Counted from the first letter of the stretch, positions 1 to 6,223 are shown. The stretch is DNA of 6,223 nt from Tannerella sp. (GCA_031262895.1 JAISGW010000064.1:1-6223); one strand, 5' to 3'. A program made the numbers and translations. Notes: a model not told the origin generated them from the sequence alone.

Positions 1-468
1 GGGGTAGCCTACGCCGTAATGCCAGGGCGGACAAAGGCCGATGGTCTTGACGTGCACTTTCAGGTAGCGGGCCTCCACGGATTGCGGGAGGCTGACGCTG
101 ACGGGCACGTATTTCACTTCGGGCGAGCGGTCCTCGGGTATGGGCGTCGTGCCCATCGGATGCCAGGAGGCGGCCTGCGCCGTATCGGCCACCGCATACG
201 AGCAGCTCATGGACTTGGGCAGGAGAATCCAGGCGCCAAGACTTTGAAGGAAGTCGCCTTCCACGGTCTGCACCTGCTTCTTGCTGCCGAGGTCGATGAC
301 GAACTCCGCGTCGCGGCCTACCCAGCCCACCCAGCTTTCGTTGAAGGTGGCGCCTCCGTAAAGGCCGTCGGTCAAGGCCTTGTCTTCAATCTTGTAGTAA
401 GGGGAGTCGGCCGGAAGGGTGAAGCGCACGGGGCAGTTCAGTGCCAGGCTCTTGCGGGTATGCGAGAG
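1..468 (-). other. C-terminal F5/8 type C-like domain of the fused glycosidase (partial)
   Basis: From about residue 1277 the chain again shows a discoidin-like pattern. It has an ALTDGLYGG turn (Asp1310), SWVGWVGRDAEFVIDLG, a long central segment, and ARYLKVHVKTIG near the window edge. DUF4838 proteins often carry such a domain at their C-terminus, probably for glycan binding. The final strand and stop codon lie outside the window. Confidence 0.7.
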
Positions 469-3400
469 GTTGCGTTGCGTATAGAGCTTGCAGTATTCCT
501 CCACCGTGTTGCGGCGCTCGTTGAGCGAGCTGACGCCGCATTCGGCGGCCCGTTGGCGGAAAAGCGCCAGCTTGGCTTTGAGGGCGGCCGGGTCGGTGAT
601 GGGCCGGGTGCGGGCAATCTCCAGTTCGGCGTACATGATAGGCAGGCGGGCTTCACGCACCCGCTCAAGGTAGACGCCCGAGGAGGCGGCCTCGGCCTGG
701 TCGAAGAGCTGCTTGTAACGTTCCATCAGGGCGGGCTTCAACATGCCGTCCTTATGGGTGACGGGGGTGTCGTAAATCCACAGCGGCTTGCCGCTGCCGA
801 TAAGGGCGCCCTCGCGCAGCTTGAGGTAGCGGTACAGGTAGGGGGCGGCCCCTTCGCCGTAGTATCCGTTCAGGAAGTCGCGGGTCAGGGAGTCGACGTT
901 GAGGTTGACGTTCCACATCAGCTTGGCCACAAGGTAGGAGCGCAGTTCCGAGAAGTCGCCGCCCTTGGTGCCGCCGATTTGCGAGAAGTGCATCGTCGCG
1001 CCGTTCTTCTTGAACAGTTGCATGTTCGGCTGCAGGTCCTGGAAATTCGGGAAGGGCGAGACGTAATTGTCGAAATTGATGCCGTAGTCCCAGACAAAGA
1101 TATTGTGCGAGATGGCCGACCAGCCTTCCAGGTCGTGCACGAACTGCCTGCCGGAGGCGGTCTCCGTGAGCGGGAGTTCCCTCATGCAATTGATGTCGCA
1201 GAGCATGATGTTCACGTTGGGCAGGGGCTTGAGATGCTTGGGCGGAGCCACGGAGTAGAGGTAGGCCAGGGTGGAAAATTCCTTGTCGGGGAAACGTTTG
1301 GCCAGCTTGTTGAGGAAGTAGATAATCGTGCCTGAGGGGCTGCCTTCGCGCTCGTCGATGGCCCGGCAGGCGTCGCATTGGCAATGTGTCTGACTGTCGT
1401 TCTGGCTGACGGAGATGATTTTCATGCCCGGGTTGGCTTTGAAGATGGAGTCGAGCCTGGCCGCCACGATGTCAAAGACATGAGGGTTGGTCAGGCACCA
1501 CTGGGCGGAGGCGCCGGGGCGGCGTTTGCCGTTGACGAGGGCGTAGTATTCGGGATGCGCCTTGCCGTAGACCGAGGCGGGCAGGAGGCGGTTGAAGGTG
1601 TGCACCCAGAGGCCGGAGGCGAAGACCTCGCGGGGCGTCTCCAAGCGTTGCCAGATCGTGTAAAGCGGGTCTTTCATGCTGTACGTCTGTGTCTGCCGGT
1701 AGCTGAAGGAAGGGTTCTCCAGATGGTGTATGCCGCAGGGTACGAGCATCTCGCTGCTGCGGTGCAGGCTGAGGGCGCCCGCCGCGTAATAATGGACGCC
1801 GAAATAGTTTTCGAGCAACGTGACCACGCCGTACAGGCTACCCTTCCCTTCGCCGTGCAGGATGCGCACATAGCCGTCGGTGGTGGAAAGGAGGAAGCCG
1901 TCCGTCTTTATCCCGGCGGTGTCGATACCGGACTGCGGCAGTTGGAAATTGCCTATCAATACGTCGCCGGGACGCAGGGCGGCGTCCTTGTCGAGGATGA
2001 GCGGTCGTGCGCGGGTGATGCGCCGCACCATGCCCTGCAGGAGGCGGGCGGCCTCATAGTCGAGGCTGTCGCGCTTGTCGGTGACGATGCGGCTGATGGC
2101 TTTCCCCTCTTTCACCAAGGGGATGCCCTTGCCGTGCAGCACCAGCTCGTCGGTGAAGATGAAGCCGCCCGGGTTTTTGGCCGTCACCTTCACGTAGCGG
2201 GCCATCGCGGGGGCGAAACGGCCGGCGAACTTGTGCAGGATGACCCCGCGCGCCGTGCGCGGTACGGGATTGTCTATCGTCAGCACCTTGGTGTACGACT
2301 TGCCGTCGGAGGAGAGGCTCACCTCCACGTATTTGGGCAGGAAAACGCCCGGCCCGATGTCCTGCATGAACATGGCCGAGAAGGAGGAGAGCGGCGTGGG
2401 CTTCTCCATGTCAATGACGACGTCGAGGTCGTTGAGGAAGCCTTGCCAGTAACCGTCGCCGTACTGCTGGCCGCCGCGCAGGCCGTCGGTCAGGGTGGCC
2501 GCCCCGGCTGCAGGATAGGAATTGCTTGTGCCCAGCAGGTAAGTGACCTGCTTGCCGATGGCCTCGTCGTAGTCAACGGCCCGCCGCAGGTAAGGCTCCT
2601 GCATCTTCCCGTCCGCGTAGATGGCCGCGCAGATGTCGGCGCTGTCGTGCACGAGTATCTCACCCGTGTAGCGCGGGGATTTCGTCGTCGGAACGCTGCC
2701 GTCGGTTGTGTAATAAACCACCGGGTCGGGTTGCTCGCTCTCAAAGGTGAGGCGTATGGCTTTGGCCTCCTTGTCGGTCTTCATCCGGGGGATAAGCTTG
2801 TAGGAAAGCAACGTATGGTCGACGCCTTCCTTGTCGAGGAAGGGGAATTGTGCCGAGACGCGGCGCACGAAAGAGGGCCAGTTCTTCCGGTTGTCGGGCG
2901 TCCAGAGGGCCTCCGACAGAGCCAGCAGGCGGGGGTAGACGAGACGGAAGCCGATATGGGCGTTCGGAATGCCCTCTGCCCAGACGCAGGCCTGGCCTCC
3001 CATAATCAGGTTCCGTTTATCGGGCGGGACGACTTTGAAATGCTTGGTCACGTGGTACACTTCGTAGAGCGAGGAATCCGGTCGGGAGAAATAGAGCTGG
3101 GTGCCCGGCACGAAGATAAGGGGATGGTTGCCCGCGATGGCTTTCTGGGGGACGCCGCCTACCCAGTCGCGCCAATAGGTGATGGCCACTTCGGGCGAGG
3201 CGCCTTCTTCGAGCAGGTCGTCCCAGGCGATGACTTTCTTCCCTTTTTTTGCGAGGAATTTGCGGATGCGCTCGGCGAAGTAGCTTTGGAGTTGCCCCAC
3301 GTCGGTATAGCCCAGTTTCCGGGCCAGCGCGTTGCAGGCGTCGGAGGCCATCCAACTGGCTTTCTCCACTTCATCTTCGCCGATGTGGATATAAGGGGCA

Positions 3401-4296
3401 GGGAAGAGATCGGCAATTTCGCCGAGTACATTCTCCACGAAGGTGAAAGTAGCCTCGTTGGCCGGGCAGAGCGGGTAGGAGAAGTTTTTCCCCCAACCCT
3501 CCTTGCCGACGCAGCTCAGCTCAGGGAAGAGCCGGATAGCTGCCCCCATGTGTCCGGGCATGTCGATTTCGGGGATGATTTCCACCTGTCGGGCGGCGGC
3601 ATAGCGGATGAGGTCTTTCATCTGCGCTTGGGTGTAATAGCCGCCGTAGACCGTCTTCCCGTCCTCGGTCTTCACGAATTGGGGGTCGAGTCGGTAGGCC
3701 GGGTCGTCCCGCTTGATGAGGGCGGAATCCTGCCGGTTGAATGTGCGGAAGGCGCCCTGCCCGGTCAGGCCGGGATATTTCTTTATCTGGATGCGCCAGC
3801 CCTGGTCGTCGGTGAGATGCAGGTGCAGGCGGTTCATCTTGTAGGCGGCCATCATGTCGATTTGCTTCTTCAGGTAATCGATGGAGAAGAAATGGCGCGA
3901 GACGTCAAGCATCAGCCCGCGCCAGGCATAGGCCGGATGGTCGTTAATGTGCAGGCAGGGGAGCTTGTGCCCGACGGCGGAGTCAAGGAGCTGCCGCAGG
4001 GTCTGCATGGCGTAGAAACGGCCGGCCTTGTCGGAGGAGGCTATGCTGATTTCCTTGGAGGTGATTTCCAGCGTATAGCCCTCGGCGGGCAGGGAGCGGT
4101 CTTTATGGTAGGCAATCTTGAGCGAGGAAAGCTCGGCATGGGCAGGCAAGTTGTAATTGCCGCCGGTTCTTTGCAGGGAAGCCGGATAAGGCACGAGGTT
4201 CAGCGGCGGTTCCTCGGCTCTCAGGCCGGGCAAAGCCGCGAAAAGCAGGCATAGGGATAAGAAAAAAGTTTTCATATAGTTGAATTTGAATTTCAT
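1..4296 (-). CDS. Secreted GH20 beta-N-acetylhexosaminidase fused to a DUF4838 (GH163-like) module, C-terminus cut by window edge
   Basis: A single reading frame runs from the ATG at 4296-4294 to base 1 with no stop, giving 1432 visible residues. Residues 1-27 look like a Sec signal peptide (Lys-containing start, hydrophobic core TFFLSLCLLFAALPG, cleavage after LRA before EE) with no lipobox, so the protein should be periplasmic or exported. Domains in order: GH20 N-terminal domain (about 30-118), GH20 barrel (about 120-490), chitobiase C-terminal-like (about 490-570), F5/8 type C (about 582-721), GH67-N-like (about 732-857), DUF4838 (about 861-1140), a helical linker, and a second F5/8 type C-like domain (about 1277 onward). 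The last visible residues, WHYGVGYP, resemble the end region of such domains, so probably only a short tail is missing. An alternative in-frame ATG lies at 4275. I prefer 4296 because a purine-rich GGACGGAAA precedes it and A-rich bases flank it, whereas the 4275 start has neither. An in-frame TGA upstream closes the frame. The gene is likely monocistronic from its own promoter as far as the window shows. Confidence 0.93.
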   Translation of the reverse strand, partial: MKFKFNYMKTFFLSLCLLFAALPGLRAEEPPLNLVPYPASLQRTGGNYNLPAHAELSSLKIAYHKDRSLPAEGYTLEITSKEISIASSDKAGRFYAMQTLRQLLDSAVGHKLPCLHINDHPAYAWRGLMLDVSRHFFSIDYLKKQIDMMAAYKMNRLHLHLTDDQGWRIQIKKYPGLTGQGAFRTFNRQDSALIKRDDPAYRLDPQFVKTEDGKTVYGGYYTQAQMKDLIRYAAARQVEIIPEIDMPGHMGAAIRLFPELSCVGKEGWGKNFSYPLCPANEATFTFVENVLGEIADLFPAPYIHIGEDEVEKASWMASDACNALARKLGYTDVGQLQSYFAERIRKFLAKKGKKVIAWDDLLEEGASPEVAITYWRDWVGGVPQKAIAGNHPLIFVPGTQLYFSRPDSSLYEVYHVTKHFKVVPPDKRNLIMGGQACVWAEGIPNAHIGFRLVYPRLLALSEALWTPDNRKNWPSFVRRVSAQFPFLDKEGVDHTLLSYKLIPRMKTDKEAKAIRLTFESEQPDPVVYYTTDGSVPTTKSPRYTGEILVHDSADICAAIYADGKMQEPYLRRAVDYDEAIGKQVTYLLGTSNSYPAAGAATLTDGLRGGQQYGDGYWQGFLNDLDVVIDMEKPTPLSSFSAMFMQDIGPGVFLPKYVEVSLSSDGKSYTKVLTIDNPVPRTARGVILHKFAGRFAPAMARYVKVTAKNPGGFIFTDELVLHGKGIPLVKEGKAISRIVTDKRDSLDYEAARLLQGMVRRITRARPLILDKDAALRPGDVLIGNFQLPQSGIDTAGIKTDGFLLSTTDGYVRILHGEGKGSLYGVVTLLENYFGVHYYAAGALSLHRSSEMLVPCGIHHLENPSFSYRQTQTYSMKDPLYTIWQRLETPREVFASGLWVHTFNRLLPASVYGKAHPEYYALVNGKRRPGASAQWCLTNPHVFDIVAARLDSIFKANPGMKIISVSQNDSQTHCQCDACRAIDEREGSPSGTIIYFLNKLAKRFPDKEFSTLAYLYSVAPPKHLKPLPNVNIMLCDINCMRELPLTETASGRQFVHDLEGWSAISHNIFVWDYGINFDNYVSPFPNFQDLQPNMQLFKKNGATMHFSQIGGTKGGDFSELRSYLVAKLMWNVNLNVDSLTRDFLNGYYGEGAAPYLYRYLKLREGALIGSGKPLWIYDTPVTHKDGMLKPALMERYKQLFDQAEAASSGVYLERVREARLPIMYAELEIARTRPITDPAALKAKLALFRQRAAECGVSSLNERRNTVEEYCKLYTQRNLSHTRKSLALNCPVRFTLPADSPYYKIEDKALTDGLYGGATFNESWVGWVGRDAEFVIDLGSKKQVQTVEGDFLQSLGAWILLPKSMSCSYAVADTAQAASWHPMGTTPIPEDRSPEVKYVPVSVSLPQSVEARYLKVHVKTIGLCPPWHYGVGYP
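877..2103 (-). other. DUF4838 / GH163-like module with GH67-N-like domain
   Basis: Residues about 732-857 resemble the alpha-glucuronidase (GH67) N-terminal-like domain that normally precedes DUF4838 (RPGDVLIGNF, then a GEGKGSLYGVVTLLENYFGV segment). Residues about 861-1140 have the DUF4838 hallmarks: LWVHTFNRLLP (His899), HPEYYALVNGKRR, ISVSQNDS (Gln965-Asn966-Asp967), the cysteine set Cys972, Cys974 and Cys977, and EREGSPSGTIIYF (Glu984 before Gly-Ser-Pro). From family knowledge, DUF4838 proteins include the founding GH163 enzyme, an endo-beta-N-acetylglucosaminidase cutting complex N-glycans. Assigning that activity here is inference, because I have not been able to align it with a characterised member. 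Glu984 is a reasonable guess for a catalytic residue, not an established one. Confidence 0.75.
2134..2827 (-). other. Chitobiase C-terminal-like and first F5/8 type C domains
   Basis: Residues about 490-570 include VVYYTTDGSVP and a following YTGEILV segment, the pattern of the chitobiase/hexosaminidase C-terminal (Fn3-associated) domain that often follows GH20 barrels. Residues about 582-721 read as an F5/8 type C (discoidin-like, CBM32-type) domain, with the typical LTDG turn (Asp604), an aromatic GYWQGF segment, VVIDM, and a closing FTDELVLHG strand. Such domains usually bind sugars and keep the enzyme on its glycan. No specificity can be deduced. A stand-alone Bacteroidales GH20 enzyme commonly ends here, so the continuation of the frame past about residue 721 is the fusion point. 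Confidence 0.8.
2827..4209 (-). other. GH20 module (N-terminal plus catalytic domains) of the fused glycosidase
   Basis: Residues about 30-490 contain the full set of GH20 landmarks; residue numbers count from the ATG at 4296. They include a substrate-binding Arg126 in AWRGLMLDVSRH, HLHLTDDQGWR at 158-168, and PEIDMPGH at 242-249. The catalytic pair is Asp308-Glu309 in HIGEDE. Also present are Trp358 in AWDD, Tyr402 in QLYF and Trp439 in GGQACVW. In this family Glu is the acid/base, and Asp and Tyr position the substrate acetamido group for substrate-assisted, retaining cleavage of terminal beta-GlcNAc or GalNAc. All these residues are visible, so the module is predicted active. The usual HIGGDE or HIGADE motif reads HIGEDE here, a Glu directly before the catalytic Asp. 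Confidence 0.93.
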
Positions 4297-4301
4297 TTTG
4301 A

Positions 4302-4310
4302 TTTCCGTCC
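4302..4310 (-). promoter_or_regulatory. Purine-rich ribosome-binding segment for the fused glycosidase
   Basis: On the minus strand GGACGGAAA sits 5 bases before the ATG at 4296, and the bases just before that ATG are AAA. The ATG at 4275 has only CAACTAT before it. This is the main reason for choosing the 4296 start. Bacteroidetes rely little on Shine-Dalgarno pairing, so the argument is moderate. Confidence 0.4.
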
Positions 4311-4343
4311 ATCATGGAAAAGTCAAGGCGGGCTATCACAGCA

Positions 4344-4351
4344 CAAAAGTA
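4344..4351 (-). promoter_or_regulatory. Bacteroidetes -7 element upstream of the fused glycosidase
   Basis: The minus strand reads TACTTTTG here, an exact match to the primary-sigma consensus TAnnTTTG of Bacteroidetes. A transcript starting a few bases downstream would have a leader of roughly 40 bases to the ATG at 4296. I see no good -33 TTTG at the expected 19-21 base distance, only a T-rich stretch. The promoter may therefore be weak or activator-dependent, as is common for glycan-utilisation genes. Confidence 0.5.
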
Positions 4352-4391
4352 GCGCGCCAAATCGGAAGTTGAAAATGGAAAATAGACAAGC

Positions 4392-4427
4392 TTGTTGCTA
4401 AGATTTCATTGATAAGCTATAATTTTG
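4392..4427 (+). promoter_or_regulatory. Bacteroidetes-type promoter of the coiled-coil/AAG-like operon
   Basis: TAATTTTG at 4420-4427 matches the -7 consensus TAnnTTTG. TTGTTG at 4392-4397 lies 22 bases upstream and can serve as the -33 element, at the long end of the usual spacing. Transcription would begin around 4433, giving a short A-rich leader of about 25 bases before the ATG at 4458. No operator-like inverted repeat is visible beside it. Confidence 0.55.
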
Positions 4428-4457
4428 CGGGCATAACAAACGAAACAAAGAAATAGG

Positions 4458-5471
4458 ATGGAGCAAGTAACAGAGAAAAGTACAAAGGCTGAAATTCTAA
4501 AAGCTTATGAGGCCTTGTTGAAGAACGTGCAGACGGCAAAGGCCGACGTCCCCAAGCAAATACAGGAAGAAAAGCAACATAAGGAAACTTTGCAAAAGGT
4601 GGCGGATATTACGAATGAAAGCATCGTGAAGAATGTCACCGAGTTGAAGGCCAATTTCAACCGTTCGCTGGATGAGGTCTTGCAACGTTTGAGCGCGGAA
4701 TTCAAGCAACTGGAGGAAATCCGTGCGGCCATTGCGTTGGAGAAGAAGTCGCTTGAGGATTTGTACGGCCTTTCGGCCAATACCGATTCCTTGGCCGCCA
4801 TGTTGCTTGCCCAAAAGGAGAAAAAGGAGCAGTTCGAGGCCGAGACGAAGGAGAAATCGGCTGCCTTTGAAACGGAGATGAATGCCAAACGTCAGCAATG
4901 GGAAACGGAAAAGGCTAAACAAAAAGCCGACGAAAAGGAATATGCCGACGACTTTGCCAAGCGCCGCAAACGGGAAGAAGACGAGTTCACTTATACGCTT
5001 AAGGTGAAAAGGCAAAAGGAACAGGACGAGTACGATGCCAAGAAAGCCCGTCTCGAAAAGGAATTGATCGACAAAAAATCGGCTTTTGAACAGGATGTGA
5101 CGACCCGTGAGCAAACCCTCAAAGCCGCCGAAGCGGAATTGGCAGGACTGCGCAAGGAAAATGCAGAATTCCCGGCCCGCTTGGAGAAGGCCTTGGCCGA
5201 AAAGGAAGCGGAAGTCACGGCCCGCCTCCAGACGCAGTACGACTTCAACATCAAACTCATGGCCAAGCAAAACGAAGCCGACATCCGCCTGAAAGACCAG
5301 ACCGTCGATTCACTTCAAGAGAAAATCAAAGAGATGCAAATCCAACTGAAGGAGAACGCCGACAAGGCCAACCGTGCCGAGTCGAACGTGAAGGACATCG
5401 CCGTCAAGGCCATCGAGAACGCTTCAAAAATACATACGATAACTTACAAACCGGAAAAGGAAGGAAACTGA
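4458..5471 (+). CDS. Cytoplasmic coiled-coil protein of unknown function
   Basis: This 337-residue protein is not one I recognise by name. It has no signal peptide, transmembrane segment or Walker motif, so it is not an SMC/RecN-type ATPase despite its likely superficial similarity to such proteins. The N-terminal part (about 1-100) is mostly helical with a heptad-like pattern. A short break occurs at DLYGLSANTDSL (101-112). Residues about 113-305 form a long, highly charged coiled coil rich in Lys, Glu, Gln and Ala, including KRRKREEDE (168-176). The tail (306-337) is helical to about residue 324 and ends in HTITYKPEKEGN. Such a protein is likely an oligomeric scaffold or rod. The ATG at 4458 follows an A-rich leader with a weak AGG and lies about 25 bases after the predicted transcription start. 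The next gene begins 4 bases after its stop, so the two are probably co-transcribed and may act together. Confidence 0.9.
   Translation: MEQVTEKSTKAEILKAYEALLKNVQTAKADVPKQIQEEKQHKETLQKVADITNESIVKNVTELKANFNRSLDEVLQRLSAEFKQLEEIRAAIALEKKSLEDLYGLSANTDSLAAMLLAQKEKKEQFEAETKEKSAAFETEMNAKRQQWETEKAKQKADEKEYADDFAKRRKREEDEFTYTLKVKRQKEQDEYDAKKARLEKELIDKKSAFEQDVTTREQTLKAAEAELAGLRKENAEFPARLEKALAEKEAEVTARLQTQYDFNIKLMAKQNEADIRLKDQTVDSLQEKIKEMQIQLKENADKANRAESNVKDIAVKAIENASKIHTITYKPEKEGN
5455..5467 (+). promoter_or_regulatory. Ribosome-binding segment of the AAG-like gene
   Basis: The stretch AAAAGGAAGGAAA overlaps the last codons of the coiled-coil gene and ends 8 bases before the ATG at 5476. It is a good purine-rich ribosome-binding site. 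It supports that start and allows translation to continue from one gene to the next. Confidence 0.5.
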
Positions 5472-5475
5472 AAAC

Positions 5476-6153
5476 ATGGAAGATAAAAATTTGAAAACCC
5501 TCTTAGCAGAGGTCAAGCCAGAAATGACTGCAGAGCAAGTAGCAAATAAGTTTAACGAAATTGCGAACGAATTGTTCAAGTACTGGCATATTGAGAAAGG
5601 CAACGACTGCTACGATTTTCTGGAGATAGAGTTTTACTACTACTCCAAAGAACATCCGGATTACATTACTTATCCTCGGGACACAAAAGCAGGTCTTTGG
5701 TTCTTTCACCCGAGTGGCGTGGACATAACATTTGAAAGCAAAAGTGACTATGAGGATGGTAAAGATAAGCCGAAAGCTAAGCTTGATGACTATTTCGGAG
5801 GTATTCTTATCAGGAGCTTACTAAAGAATGGTACGGATATTTATACAGGACCTCAGATTTGTGTCAATGAAGTATTTGATAAGGTATATGCTTTTGATAC
5901 GAACGGATGGCCAACGATTAAGAATACCGATTGTAGCAAAACAATACCAATATCTAATAGCGCAAGGAATATTCGTCCGTTTATACTAGGGGTTGTAAAT
6001 TCTGACTGGACTGATAAAGCTCAAATCAAAAAAGCAGAAACTGTGAAGTCCCGGTATCCAGAAGAATTTGACAGAGATACAATGCGAAAGTATGTTGAAG
6101 ATAGAAAGTATCGCTACTATAACGCTGATTATGAGAAAGAGCTAAAAAAGTAA
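5476..6153 (+). CDS. Putative divergent alkyladenine DNA glycosylase (AAG/MPG)-fold protein
   Basis: A 225-residue soluble protein with no signal peptide. I do not recognise it by name, but its motifs follow the order of the AAG/MPG family. EIEFYYYSKEHPD (50-62) matches the ETEAY...H segment, where the second Glu (Glu52) would be the catalytic residue and Tyr54 and His60 would flank the base. GLWFFHPSGVDITF (73-86) matches the YVY..YG..N strands. FGGILIRSLL (107-116) matches VLLRALEP. TGPQICVNEVFD (124-135) matches the GP.KL..AL.I segment, and RPFILGVVNSDWTDK resembles the family's final strand with its EW..KP region. AAG proteins are about 190-300 residues, so the length fits. A Ser or Pro stands where human AAG has its intercalating Tyr162, so canonical DNA damage removal is uncertain. 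Base composition falls to about 33-40% GC, against roughly 55% in the previous gene, which suggests separate acquisition. It is translated from the coiled-coil transcript. Fold assignment is inference from motifs read by eye. Confidence 0.85.
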   Translation: MEDKNLKTLLAEVKPEMTAEQVANKFNEIANELFKYWHIEKGNDCYDFLEIEFYYYSKEHPDYITYPRDTKAGLWFFHPSGVDITFESKSDYEDGKDKPKAKLDDYFGGILIRSLLKNGTDIYTGPQICVNEVFDKVYAFDTNGWPTIKNTDCSKTIPISNSARNIRPFILGVVNSDWTDKAQIKKAETVKSRYPEEFDRDTMRKYVEDRKYRYYNADYEKELKK

Positions 6154-6223
6154 CCTCCCCCCCTGCATTTTTATGATTCCTTAATCAAATGATTTGCTAT
6201 GATGATGCTTGAATTAATTTTTA
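6154..6223. other. Short AT-rich intergenic tail, no gene seen
   Basis: After the TAA there is a run of seven C (6157-6163) and then AT-rich sequence to the window edge. A small inverted repeat, CAAAT/ATTTG at 6186-6196, has too short a loop and stem to be a convincing terminator. I see no open frame, promoter or RNA gene here. Confidence 0.5.

Noticed and set aside
1378..4254. A 958-codon open frame on the plus strand, and a 438-codon one at 19-1335.
   Set aside because: Both are exactly codon-aligned opposite the glycosidase gene and exist because that gene almost never uses TTA, CTA or TCA codons. The minus-strand translation has a signal peptide and clear GH20 and DUF4838 motifs, while the plus-strand products look like nothing known.
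4103..4360. An 85-codon minus-strand frame spanning the start of the glycosidase gene.
   Set aside because: It is an out-of-frame overlap of the signal peptide region with no recognisable domain. The glycosidase frame explains this stretch.
4497..5270. A 257-codon minus-strand frame rich in Leu and Phe inside the coiled-coil gene.
   Set aside because: It is the antisense of a Lys/Glu-rich coiled coil, which gives Phe/Leu-rich output. It has no promoter or ribosome-binding site of its own.
4458..5471. Coiled-coil gene as an SMC, RecN or other repair ATPase.
   Set aside because: There is no Walker A, Walker B or signature motif, and the protein is too short. Resemblance would be due only to coiled-coil composition.
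6183..6196. Small inverted repeat after the last gene as a transcription terminator.
   Set aside because: The arms are only five A/T-rich bases with a 1-2 base loop and no T-run directly following, so a stable hairpin is unlikely.
1..6223. CRISPR arrays, tRNA or rRNA genes, transposases and insertion-sequence ends.
   Set aside because: Reading both strands, I found no repeated spacer pattern, no cloverleaf-like stretch, no transposase motif and no paired terminal repeats.

Overview
The window looks like chromosomal DNA from a member of the Bacteroidota, most likely the order Bacteroidales. The evidence is a large secreted glycan-degrading enzyme of a type common in that order, and two promoters with the Bacteroidetes -7 element TAnnTTTG. 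The large gene is GC-rich (one 60-base line counted by hand is about 67% GC), which suggests a higher-GC lineage such as Alistipes or a relative. That lineage guess is weak.

Layout. Bases 1-4296 are one uninterrupted minus-strand gene whose 3' end lies off the left edge. It encodes a Sec-secreted multidomain glycosidase of at least 1432 residues. The first half is a complete GH20 beta-N-acetylhexosaminidase with a chitobiase C-terminal-type domain and an F5/8 type C (discoidin-like) domain. The second half is a DUF4838 module, the fold I associate with GH163 endo-beta-N-acetylglucosaminidases, followed by a second F5/8 type C-like domain. Very long open frames on the plus strand across this region are antisense shadows. 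Bases 4297-4457 are a divergent intergenic region with a promoter for each direction.

On the plus strand two genes follow, 4 bases apart and so almost certainly one transcript. The first (4458-5471) encodes a soluble, highly charged coiled-coil protein with no ATPase motif. The second (5476-6153) encodes a 225-residue protein that I cannot assign by name. It shows, in order, several motifs of the alkyladenine DNA glycosylase (AAG/MPG) fold. It is much more AT-rich than the genes before it. The last 70 bases hold no gene.

How they fit together. The fused enzyme would combine exo-removal of terminal HexNAc with endo-cleavage in the N-glycan core, so it is a plausible single-chain N-glycan degrader. 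The coiled-coil plus AAG-like pair is transcribed away from it and is probably unrelated in function. That pair is the best candidate for an undescribed system, but its role cannot be read from this sequence.
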